Source of the DNA: Clarkia xantiana subsp. parviflora
Taxonomy: Eukaryota > Streptophyta > Magnoliopsida > Myrtales > Onagraceae
DNA: 64,000 nucleotides
NCBI GenBank assembly: GCA_036873135.1
Contig: JAPTYO010000036.1
Coordinates: 124,001-188,000 of the forward strand
Reading direction: 5' to 3'
In this document: piece by piece, positions 44,276 to 54,948 of the stretch
How positions within the stretch are numbered: position 1 is the first letter of the stretch
Layout of the letters: the number at the start of each line of letters is the position of its first letter
Translations under genes and position numbers: made by a program
The notes under the pieces: generated by a model
The model's database searches: none
Told to the model about the DNA's origin: nothing
The model's input: only the letters and a program-made list of their open reading frames with translations

Positions 44276-46958
44276 ATGTCTGGTAAGATCTCTTCCGATT
44301 ACTGGTCTCTTTTCCTTTTTGCTAATCTTCTTTGGCTTACGTCTTGGGGAGACCCACTACACTTTGCTGCCCTGGGTGGTTTTCAGACAGCGAATCTAAC
44401 TCCGAAGGAAGGGCCGTCTTCCACTTCGAATATCCGGCCAACGAGATTACGTCCCATGCCTTCGATGTAGCCGTCCAGGAGGGGTGCCTCACTCAGGCCT
44501 GGGAGCCTCGCTTCCCCTATGATCGTCACCGCCTTGTGCGGGTGCACGAGGTTATGTACCCCGAGGAGGGGGAGGTGTACGTCTCCACTGGGCAAATTCA
44601 AGCGGGGATCCGATTTCCCTTCTGTGGGAGCTTGGTGGAGATGTGCACCCACTATAAGACACATCCCACCACTCTCACCACGCATGCCATCCGTTCCTGG
44701 AACGCTTTCCAGTACCTCTGTCACCGGGAGGGGTGGTCCTACAGCCTCAATCTCTTCGGGACCTTTTGGCAGTTGAAGTGCAACCCGGCGGGAATCTGCG
44801 CCTTCTACCCTCGACTGCCCCGATTCTCGGCATCGCAGCTGGCCAGGTACGGGTGGACTGAGCATACCTGGAAGTTTTCCAAAGGTCGCCATTTTCTCTG
44901 CGACTCCGGGCCCGACAACAGCGGGTGGAAGAAGAACTACTTCTTCTTCAAGAATAGTTCCATCCCGTGGCCCCGATGGGCAGTCGAAGCGGATCCTGCC
45001 CCCGCTCCTCACACCTACACCGCTCTGGAGATCGAGACCCTCCAAGTCATCGCCCTTTACCGCTGGAGCGAGTCCTTCTCCCTCTTCGATGCTAACTCCC
45101 TCGATGAGCAAGACCTGATAACGATTGGGGTCCGGCTCCTCGACGCCTCTTCTAGGGGTCGACTCACTGATGGCTCCGCCGGTACCGTGCCTTGGGTAAC
45201 GCTTCTGACCTTTCTTTTTCATTTGTTTGCAGCTATACGGTCCCAGTTGACCAATCTGGCCCTTGAGCAGGGAGAGACGGATGCCATTCGCAAGGTGGCG
45301 AAGAAGAGGAAGGCTGCCAAGAAGCCATCTGCCCCTTCGGGATCCCCTGCGGAGCGAAAACGCTCTCGGGTGGATCGTATGGATGCACTCTTCGGGGTGA
45401 AAAATCCTGAGGAAGGTAAGAGACTCCGTAACGCCATTAAGCTTTATTGGTCACTAGTCCCCGAGGACCTTATCCCTGTTGAGAAGCCGGAGCGAATCCG
45501 AGAGGTTAAACTGATCCTTCGCGGAGAGACACCTCACCTCGTGGAAGAGGGCTATTACGAAGTCTTCGGCAAAGTTGAATTCATGCATCGCCAAATTGTC
45601 TGGTGTGCCCCCGGCGGGTTATTGGCTGACTTCATTCGTCCTGTGAATGCAGGTCCCGCGGAGACTGCTGCTCCGCGGAAGTGGTGGCGGAGGACACTCC
45701 TGCGCCCGACCAGTTCCGACCCATGACAAGGTTGGACGCCTCCCCTGCTGCTGAGGAGGAGGATGAAGGTGAAGGTTTGATTCGCCGCCCTAGGAGACGC
45801 CTCTCCAAACCTGCTTCGGAGGAAGTAGCCCCGACTTCCCCCCTGGGGTGCTTGCACTCTCCGGTGCTGAGCCCAACTCCTGAACCCCCTACGGAAACTC
45901 CTTCGTCGGAGCCTGCTGCTATCGTGGGAGTCCATGTCTCCGACGATTCGTACTTGGTACCTGCTCTCCCGCTGGACGAAGTTTTTACCCCATTCATGCC
46001 CCCGAGCACGAGACGGTTCCCTGGAACCCGATCGAGTCTTTGCAAGGGGTCCCGCTCCAGCGGGGATGTCTTCAGGAGGATCTGGCCCTGCATCTGCTGG
46101 CAGGTTCAGTTCCGCCGTCTCTTCGACGTCCACTCTCCTTGGACGATGAGGGGGTTGACAAGGATCTCTGCCAAATGGCCACCGTTCTTGTAAACGTAAG
46201 TCCACATCTTCATCTTCAGTTATATGATGTGAAATATCGCCAAGTACTAACTTGTTCTTCTTTTCCTCAGAACACTGCAAACCAGCAGCGTTGTTACGGG
46301 TACACCGTGGCCTTGCGAGAGGCCTTGAGGGCGGAGCGCGCCAAGTTCGATCCTGCCAAGGTGGCCAGGCTCGAGGAGGAACTCGCTGCTTCCCAGGCGG
46401 CGAGGGAGAAGATCAGTCGGGAGAGGACTGAGCTTGCTCGGAAGGTGGAGGGCCTACAGCAGCAGGTTCGGGAGCACGAGGGGCTGCTGCGTTTTGAGAA
46501 GCAGAGGTTCAATGATGAGCAACTGCAGCATGCCGCTGATCGGGAGGGGCTCGTCCTCGAGAAGGATCGTCTCGAGGAAGCTATCATGAAGCTGGAGGCT
46601 GAGAAGGCAGGATTTCCTGACCAACTAGCTGAGGCCCAGGTTCGAGGTCGCGAGGAGTATCGGGGCTCCGAGGACTTCAAGGCTGACGCTACGCGGTTCT
46701 TCCGCGCTGAGGTCCACAACACCATATTCGATATCATCGAGGAGCTTCACACAGCCTTCGGTGATGCTATTGACCTCAAGAAGTCGGATACTCTTGCCCC
46801 CTTCGCAGAGGAGTTCTTCAATTCTTCTGAGGGGGGGTGATGGGACTCCTTCCGCTTCTCCTCCAGCTGACCGCCAAGGCTCCGATTCTCGTGCTGCAGA
46901 GTCCGCGGACCCTGCTCTCTCTGATGCCATCAAGGATCAGCCTCCCGCGCAGGATTAG
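44276..46958 (+). pseudogene. alpha-3 antisense gene, three small frameshifts
   Basis: Exons predicted at 44276-44282, 44387-45195, 45247-46195 and 46271-46958; introns 44283-44386, 45196-45246 and 46196-46270. Exon 2 is open across the Transposase_28-like domain. Breaks: a 1-base loss near 45675 (GCTCCGCGGAAG against GCTCCGACGGAAG), a 1-base loss near 45978 (GGACGAAGTTTTT against GGACGGGAGTTTC) and a 1-base gain in a G run near 46835. Otherwise the protein parallels alpha-4, including the coiled coil of exon 4. AATAAA is at 47025-47030. Confidence 0.75.
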
Positions 46959-47129
46959 CCATACATGCTTTATCTTTACAATCTTTGTATCTCCCGCTTG
47001 TTTCCAGGCCTTCGTGCCTTAATGAATAAAAAGTTCCTTCTATCCATTCTTGCCCTGATTATGCTTGCACTACTTAAAGCGCCTTAACTTGGTGTAAAAA
47101 ATGATCAAAAAATGATGATAAAAAAAATG

Positions 47130-48500
47130 ATCCAGTGCGCCGCTCCGGACGACTTCATATGTCGAAACTTGACGTTGAAACTTAACGCTTGGTCTTGGTC
47201 GGGGCCTTACCATTCTAGGATCCTCGCCCCCGCCAGTTAAGGCGTTTTAATCGTGCTTTTTAAGACAGTTTTATGCGTCCAACTTGACGCCTTTGTCGGG
47301 GTCTTTCCACTTGAAGGATTTTTGCCCCTGCCACTTCGAGTAAATTCACGAGCCAAACTTGACGTCTCCTCGGGACTATCCACTTAAGGGTCCTTGCCCC
47401 CGCTACTTCGAGTAAATTCGTACATCAGACTTGACGTTTTTCGGGGACTATCCACTTAAGGGTCCTTGCCCCCGCTACTTCGAGTGACTTCTGGGACCTC
47501 CCCACTTAAGGAATTTTGGCCGCGCCACTCCGAGCGATCTGGTACGTCATACTTGACGGTTTTCGGGACCTACCCACTTAAGGGTCCTCAGCCCACGCCA
47601 CCTGGGCGATTTCCGGGAGCCTACCCACTTAAGGGTCCTCAGCCCACGCCCTCTGGGCAATTTTCGGGACCTACCCACTTAAGGGTCCTCAGTCCACGCC
47701 CTCTGGGCGATTTATCGGGAGCCTACCCACTTAAGGGTCCTCAGCCCACGCCCTCTGGGCGATTTATCGGGAGCCTACCCACTTAAGGGTCCTCAACCCA
47801 CGCCCTCTGGGCGATTTATCGGGAGCCTACCCACTTAAGGGTCCTCAGCCCACGCCCTCTGGGCGATTTTCGGGACCTACCCACTTAAGGGTCCTCAGCC
47901 CACGCCCTCTGGGCGATTTTCGGGACCTACCCACTTAAGGGTCCTCAGCCCACGCCCTCTGGGCGATTTTTCGGGACCTACCCACTTAAGGGTCCTCAGC
48001 CCACGCCCTCTGGGCGATTTATCGGGAGCCTACCCACTTAAGGGTCCTCAGCCCACGCCCTCTGGGCGATTTTTGGGACCTACCCACTTAAGGGTCCTCA
48101 GCCCACGCCCTCTGGGCGATTTATCGGGAGCCTACCCACTTAAGGGTCCTCAGCCCACGCTCTCTGGGCGATTTTTGGGACCTACCCACTTAAGGGTCCT
48201 CAGCCCACGCCCTCTGGGTGATTTTTGGGACCTACCCACTTAAGGGTCCTCAGCCCACGCCCTCTGGGCGATTTATCGGGAGCCTACCCACTTAAGGGTC
48301 CTCATCTCACGCCCTCCGGGCGATTTATCGGGAGCCTACCCACTTAAGGGTCCTCAGCCCACGCCACCTGGGCGATTTTTGGGAGCCTACCAACTTAAGG
48401 GTCCTCAGCCCACGCCACCTGGGCGATTTTTGGGAGCCTACCCACTTAGGGGTCCTCAGCCCACGCCACCCGGGCGATTTTCGGACGTCAGACTTGACGG
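47130..48500. repeat. alpha-3 tandem array, about 51-bp unit
   Basis: About 18 units of CTACCCACTTAAGGGTCCTC plus AGCCCACGCCCTCTGGGCGA from 47560 to 48480, alternating between a TTATCGGGAGC spacer and a TTTTCGGGAC or TTTTTGGGAC spacer, so units vary by one or two bases. Diverged longer units with AACTTGACG are at 47150-47560. Confidence 0.95.
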
Positions 48501-48816
48501 TTTTATCGGGACTACATGACCCCTTCCTTCAAAGGTAGGGTGAAATCGGCTAATCAATTCGTTAATGGCTGGCCCCGTACAGCCGCAAATTCGTACACAT
48601 CCGAGCAACAATCATTGACACAACAAAGGCAATTCTACCAAGCAACAATCCAGTTACATCAAAAATGGGGGAACCCGTCCCCCTCCTAACTATTATTCGA
48701 ATAAAAATTGACGATAAAGCAAAAATGATCAAATGAAAACAGGATTGCTCGCCTGGACCGAAGCAAACGACTCCAAGATGTTGCAACGTCTCCTCCCGCC
48801 AAGAGCCCTTAATGAG

Positions 48817-50385
48817 TCAGTTGATGACCCTTCTCCTTCCTTGTCGGGTCCCAGAAGACGTGCCTGCCGCAGACTCTGTCTCGGGTTTCTTCTTCTTCGG
48901 GGACCGATCACGGGATCGGGAGCGGGATCGCAATCGAGATCGGGATCGATTCCGACCTCGTTTTTCAGCAACAAACTCTTTAAGCTTACCCCTCTGGATC
49001 AGCTTCTCTATCTCCTTCTGTAGCTCCCGACAATAATCCGTGTCGTGGCCGCTGGCACGGTGGAACCGACAATAGCGATCGGTTCGCGAGCCGTAATACT
49101 CTCCATCCTTTCGCGGGGGAAACCTGGCGATACCCTGTCGCTCCATCACCGCCAGCACCTCCGCTAGGGAGCTGTTGAGAGGGGTGAGAGGGGTGCGGTC
49201 ATCTCTCCGCTTTTCCCTTCTCGAGGGTTGCTTCCCGTCGGTCGGAGCGGCCTCGATTCCGACTACCCTCGGACTCATCCTTCGACCTCCGGTCGTCCAC
49301 GGGCTTGGAGGACTGCTTCCCTTGTCTCGTCCTCGGATTCTCCAACTCTCCAGCGGCTATCTTCGACTCCTGCACGTCGATCTGCTGCTTGATCCTCGCC
49401 TGCAGCGTCTCCATGTTCCATATAGGCCTTGCAGCCGCGCTGTGCATCAGGTCGGAGCCGTAGGGAGCCGTCAGGTGGCTCAGGAACGTGCGGATGGTCT
49501 CGCAACGCTAGCCGTGTATCGTTGATAATACTGGGCTAGCGTCTCGTCGGGCCTCTGCACGACTTCCGCCAAGGACCTTACGCTCTTCAGGAGGCGTCGC
49601 CGGCCCTGGTACTGCTGGATAAACTTCTTGTGCATATCGCCCCAACAGGTGATGCTTCCTGGGGGCAGGCTGAAGAACCACGACATGGCCCTTTCTCCTA
49701 ACGTAATTGGGAACAGCGCGCAGACGACGTCGTCGTTCGGGGCCCTGCCCATGCATGCCTGAACATGCTTCTGCACGTGACGCACGAGGTCTGCTTCGCC
49801 ATCGTATTCCGGGATGTTCGGGATGTTCAACCCTGGCGGGGCAAGGGTGTCGATCAGTCGCGGGATGAATGGATGACTGGCTCGATCCCGCAGCTCCGAC
49901 ATCATCGGCTTCTGGTCTCTCGTGCATATGTTCACGATCTTCACCACCTGATCTACGGTGAAAGGACCGTTGAGGGCAAGGGTTCTGTGCTGAACCGGGC
50001 CTGGTCCGTCGATCACGAACCGCTCGGGCTGAGCGATCCCATTACCCTGGCCCCCTGGCTGGGATCGCTCTTGCTCCGCTCTCGGCGGAGGTGGTGGTGC
50101 CACCACGGGCTGCTGCCTGGCGGCGTCTCTCCGTTCTAGGAGGGCCTCCATGGCTGCCAGAAACATGGGCATGGCGTCTGCCACTGCCTTGGCCAATTCT
50201 GGGTTTGGAGGAGCAACAGCGATCTCTCCTCTGTTTTCCTCAGCCTGGGGGGCAAGATCCCCTGGGGCTTCCTGACGCCCCTCCACCTGAGGGATGTTAG
50301 CAGGGGGTGGAGGATCGTCTTGAGCCTCGCTACGCTCCTGCTGCCTCGAAGTCTGTCCTTGCTTGGTTTGCCTAGCAGGTGCCAT
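48817..50385 (-). pseudogene. gag: alpha-3 gag, broken by a small deletion
   Basis: Starts MAPARQTKQGQ and is open to about 49503, then frameshifts: between ATGGTCTC and ACGCTAGCCGTG this copy has three bases where alpha-2 has 31, a net loss of 28. The downstream part is open again in another frame with the CRFHRASGHDTDYC knuckle and RS-rich tail ending RRRVIN. A second change near 49235 (EATLEKGKAER versus EDKQPS-type sequence) also alters frame. Confidence 0.85.
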
Positions 50386-50424
50386 ATGAACGAAATAGAG
50401 GTTACCTTGGCTTTTCGTTCAAGG

Positions 50425-50442
50425 TTCCCACAGACGGCGCCA
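50425..50442 (-). other. Primer-binding site of alpha-3
   Basis: Minus strand TGGCGCCGTCTGTGGGAA, two bases from the 5' LTR. Confidence 0.85.
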
Positions 50443-50444
50443 GA

Positions 50445-51119
50445 TGTTGGATCACAGTGGAACTCCGGCACGGCGCTTGACGGTGGTCCGAACTCCTTAG
50501 CTCCACGCAATCCTGCACAGAGGGGATAGACCGGGCGGTGGCTCGGAATCCCTCTCCGATGCTTAAATGAGTATATGGCAAAGTAGGAAAATCTGTATGT
50601 ATGGAAAAAAACGTATGTGAACCTGGGGAGTTTCCACCCTTTTATAGGGGAAGCACATCCCCAGTTACCTGATTAATCGCTTGGGCCGCTGGCCCGTATC
50701 CCGCGTATCTCGCTCATTTAACCACCTTCCGGATATCTCGGCCCACGATCCCACTGTTAGTGGGCGTGTATCTCGGCCATTATCCTCTGGTCACAAGTCC
50801 CGACCACTGTCGGAGACTCCAGAGTTATCGGTCACCGCCCGGGGCCTCTCGCCATCATGACTTGGCCCGTCCTTCTCCAGGATTCTTCATCGGGGCCTGC
50901 TCACAGGCATTGTGGCCTGCTTAGAGGCGCATTTATCGGGGGCTAGCTGCTCAGCTAACCGTTCACTCCTCGGGTTCGACTCTGTCGGGACCTTTCTTCC
51001 TCGTGGCGCATCTTGTTTGGACCTTCTACCTTGGCTTTTCGGGCCTAATCTAGGGCCCAGTGGGCTAGGTCGCCGTTTACTCGTCGTTAAGGGCCTAACG
51101 GCCACGCCGAAACCCATCA
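50445..51119 (-). repeat. 5' LTR of alpha-3
   Basis: 675 bp, partner of 43077-43751, followed by the TSD gtatc. Confidence 0.95.
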
Positions 51120-51533
51120 GTATCGTATAGAGGTTGATAATAGCCACTCGATGCACATAATCCATCATCACGTGAAAATACTTGAAGAATGCTCCTTGAT
51201 AGTTGATTCCATATTATTTGTTGATTGAATACTCGGGAAATGTTCCTTGCTTGTCGACACGTACGTGTGTATATGGAAACACTTAGAAGATATTTTTCCC
51301 TCATTTTTTGACATCCATCCTTGTCGACATGTAGATAGATAGATAGGAATGATCAGAAAGAAGACTATTAAGTCATTGCATGCATAGTTATCTCACATGA
51401 AGCGTTCATTGCATAGATGTTTGCATGAATGTTTTTGCGTGCTTGCGCACTGATTGGATTGTTGGTTGCACCTTTTCAGGATGTCAGATCTCCCTATCTT
51501 CTTGTCGAAATTAATCTTCCCACGACTGTTTTC

Positions 51534-52352
51534 ATGAGTAAGTCCGCTATTCCCATTCTGCAAGTAACCCTATGTTCGGATGTCGACATGGTTGAACCCC
51601 CAAATAATACACCGAATGTAGACGTTGGCATCCTTGCTTGATTATTTGACGTCGGTGTACATGTACTTCTTTATGAAGGTTTGGTATGTTGATGATCTTT
51701 ACGACTTGTACCATGTTGCAATGTAGGTCGGATTGATGAAAGAAGCTCGTCTCTGCAGACAATTGATGTATACAGTGATCCGTTTGTTGAAAGGCATGTC
51801 CCCACTATTGCCCCCGCTACTCTGGAGTCTCCGGGCATGGTTGCGGTAAAGAACCTGTGAGCAAGGCACCTTCTTGTATATTCTTTAAACTTGTTGATTT
51901 TCCAAGTTGTTGCTTTCATGTTGCTTTTGTTTGCAAGTTGCTCCGTACATGTGACTGAAGGTGTGGCGGCAGTTTCTGGCTTTAGCACAATTCTCAAAAG
52001 ATCCATCGTAGGGACGCGTTCCTCGAACGATTCTAAGTTCTCTATGCCGAGTACGACCGTATCAACTCCTTTTTGCGATAAAGAAAATAGAGTTGAGAGT
52101 CGTGCGGTGGCATCTTCTGCCCCCTGGTCGAGGGACCGGCCCAAGGAGGAGCGATCCTCCCGTTGAGATAAGCGATGTTTACTTCTTCACGTTTGAACTT
52201 GAAGATGCCTGATTTTGATGTACGCATTGCTATTTGTGACTCTCGTGTTGAAGAGTTATGTAATTTTTGAATTGAAACGACCATTCTTGTCGTGTTTTTG
52301 TAAGGATGATGACATTGTATTTGATGTTGACATTATGAACTCTTTGCCTTAG
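51534..52352 (+). pseudogene. beta-2 antisense gene, internally deleted
   Basis: Start MSKSAIPILQVTLCSDV matches MSKSSIPISRVTLCSDV of beta-1, but most of exon 1 is gone. The conserved short intron (gtatgt...atgtag, about 51685-51727), the next exon block GLMKEARLCRQLM, the ATLESPGM block, VHVTEGVAAVSGF, an RSSNDSKFS block and SRDRPKEERSS follow, then a C-terminus DDIVFDVDIMNSLP ending at 52352. It confirms the exon order of beta-1. AATAAA is at 52451-52456. Confidence 0.7.
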
Positions 52353-53669
52353 TTCCTTGGAGATGATGTTATCTCTTGGTTGGTATCAGTTTGTCTGCTT
52401 CCCGCATATTGAACCCTTTGTGAACGGGTTGATGTTGTTTTGAGATGTTTAATAAATCTCTGTTTGTGCCTTTGCTTGCATGGCATTTTGTCACTTGGAC
52501 CTGTTTTTATCAATAACAAACACGTGATAACGTGTTAGTAATATTTCATACCTTGCGCTATCTTGATTGTCCGTATGTATTGGACTTGTATGATAGGTTT
52601 GAACTCCTTGTTATGACGTATATGATGTTGCGACTTGCGCATTGCATGGTGTTACCAGCGCCCCTCTTGAAAAAAATTCCAAGGCATGGCATGTTATGTA
52701 CACTTGGTACTTGTAGCATAGTAGATGATAATGTATTTGGCACTTGGCACTTGGCACTTGGCACGTAGTAGTATTGTCTTGACAAAGCAAGTTGTATGCT
52801 AAAGAGCAATGTAATGTTGTACAAGACTCGACTTGTAAGTTTGATGAGTTTTGTAGATAGGATTTGCATTTTTCAGCAAATAACATGAAGTTATCCATTT
52901 AAGGTATAAGCCTTCATGGTGTATGAACCCTAAAAAGAGTATACATACTTTTGATGTGTGCGTTGTCGTCAATTAAGAAGACTTCCGCACAGTGGGGTGA
53001 TCAGTCCCATACTGTATTTGCCGCATCCTGTTTTATTCAGGGAATGGCTATGAACACGAGGATTTGCCCAAAAGAGGATTTCACTGCATGCCATTTTTAA
53101 GAAGTAAACATGTGGGTCTTCAGCATGTTACTTTTGATAAGAGTAAACATGGGGGTTGCCCTCTCAAGGAGGATGTCGCAGCATGTTACTTTAGATAAGA
53201 GAAAACATGGGGGTTGCCCTCGCTAGGAGGATGTCGCAGCATGTTTCTTTAGATAGGAATAAACATGAGGGTTGCCCTTGCTAGAAGGATGTCGCAACAT
53301 GTTTTCGTTTGAATAGTTGTTGAGTTTTTTTCCAAGGTTTTTGCATGTTGTTGAAGTTGCTCTTGAGTGAACACCTTTTGAATAGGGAACTTTTACAAGT
53401 CCCTTGTTGTTGACAATGCGCAAGTTGTTATTGCATCATGTAGGCTGACAGTGTTTATAGCGCGATGGCTTTGTGTTGTTGTCACCTTCCTGATATAGAC
53501 GCCTTTAGGGATGGAGAAATAAACTCCTTGCCGGTGTAGATGATAGATATGTCATCTTTGTACGCCATAAGTTTCTCGTTGTGTTTTAGCTTGTATTGTT
53601 TGAAGTAGATATTATGCGCACAGGTTGCTACTTTGCGCAATTTCAATGTAATATTCGTAGTGTAGTATG
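52353..53669. other. beta-2 interior beyond the antisense gene
   Basis: No coding. Contains GCACTTG repeats (52738-52765) and, at about 53120-53300, three inverted copies of the beta-1 49-bp array unit (CATG(G/A)GGGTTGCCCTCGCTAG and GGATGTCGCAGCATG). Confidence 0.7.
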
Positions 53670-54422
53670 TGTTGGATCACGGTGGAACTTCCGGTACGGC
53701 GCTTGACGACACTTCCAAGTTCCTTAGCTCCACGCAATCCTGCACGAAGGGGATAGACCGGGCGGTGACCCAGAATCCCTCTCCGATGCTTAAATGAGTT
53801 TGGCAGGCAAGGTAAGCAGGTATGTGTATGTAAAAACGTATCTGAATCTGGGATAACCTCCACCCTTTTATAGGGGAGGTGTTATCCCAGTTACCTCATT
53901 AGTCGCCTGGGCGGTTAGCACGTATCCCGCGTATCTCGTCCATTTACCCACCTTCCTCTTATTTCGGCCCACTCTCCCACTACTCTGATAGTGGGCGTGT
54001 TTCTAGGCCTTATCCTCTGATTGCAAGTCCCGACCTCTGTCGGGGACTCCAGAGTTGTCTCATCGGTCACCGCTCGGGGCCCCTCGTCATCGTGACTCGG
54101 CCCATTCCTCTCAGAGGTTCGTTATCGGGGCCTGCTCATAGGCACGTTGTCGGGAGCTAACAGCTCACTCCTCGGGTCCGACTCTGTCGGGACCTTCTTC
54201 CTTGGCCTGCTCACAGGCGCATCCGACTCTGTCGGGACCTTCTTCCTTGGCCAGCTCACAGGCGCATCCGACTCTGTCGGGACCTTCTTCCTTGGCCTTC
54301 TTCCTCTTGCCTATCTCATCGGGGCCTTTCGTCTTAGCTTCTTGGGCCTTTCTCATGTCCCAACGGGCCCACTTGCCGTTTACTTATCGTTAAGGGCCTA
54401 ACGGCTACGCCGAAACCCATCA
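53670..54422 (-). repeat. 3' LTR of alpha-4
   Basis: TGTTGGATCACGG ... AAACCCATCA. It holds a 45-bp direct repeat, GACTCTGTCGGGACCTTCTT plus CCTTGGCC(T/A)GCTCACAGGCG, at 54180, 54225 and 54270. TTTGCCCCCA (inverted polypurine tract) follows at 54423. Confidence 0.93.
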
Positions 54423-54797
54423 TTTGCCCCCAAGACATGAGGGACTTACAGTTCGTTGTGTCTTCCCACTCACGACCTCCCGATTTCATTATCGGAGGCT
54501 TTTGCCTTGCCAGTAGTCTCCTTCGCGTGGGACTTCTCCCTCATGACTCCCCAATGCTTCGGGGATAATCATTAGCTTTATTCAAAAACTCCTCGGTTCT
54601 CTGGCCCATTAAATGCGATGGGAGGTGAATCGTCTCCTTTGGGCTTTCGTGCCTGCTCTTCTGAAAAGCACTTTTCAGAACGGTTACGTCACTAACGTCT
54701 CTATCCGTATTACTGCCCTTTCATCTCCACGATCCAGATCAACCCGTTTCGTCTTCTACGGTCCAGATTGAAACGCCTTTTCGCCCATTCCAGCTTC

Positions 54798-54804
54798 TAT
54801 AAAA
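54798..54804 (+). promoter_or_regulatory. Candidate TATA box of alpha-4 antisense gene
   Basis: TATAAAA, 151 bases before the ATG at 54949, followed by the conserved ACGAGGCACTGTTTCAGTTTC block. Confidence 0.6.
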
Positions 54805-54948
54805 CCCTAACCACGAGGCACTGTTTCAGTTTCCTTACCGCCTCATTTCAAGAATTCAAGCTTTCAGGTTTCAGTCTTCTCCAAGCTCTCAGCTTTCCGA
54901 TCAACTTCTCCGACCACCGTCGAGTCACTCTCTTCATTTTGCTCCACT

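Larger units (their letters stand above)
43077..51119 (-). mobile_element. alpha-3: complete Gag-bearing LTR element inserted in beta-2
   Basis: 8043 bp, LTRs 675 bp, perfect TSD gtatc (43072-43076 and 51120-51124). Same layout as alpha-2. Both genes are damaged. The LTRs differ at about ten positions by eye. Confidence 0.95.
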
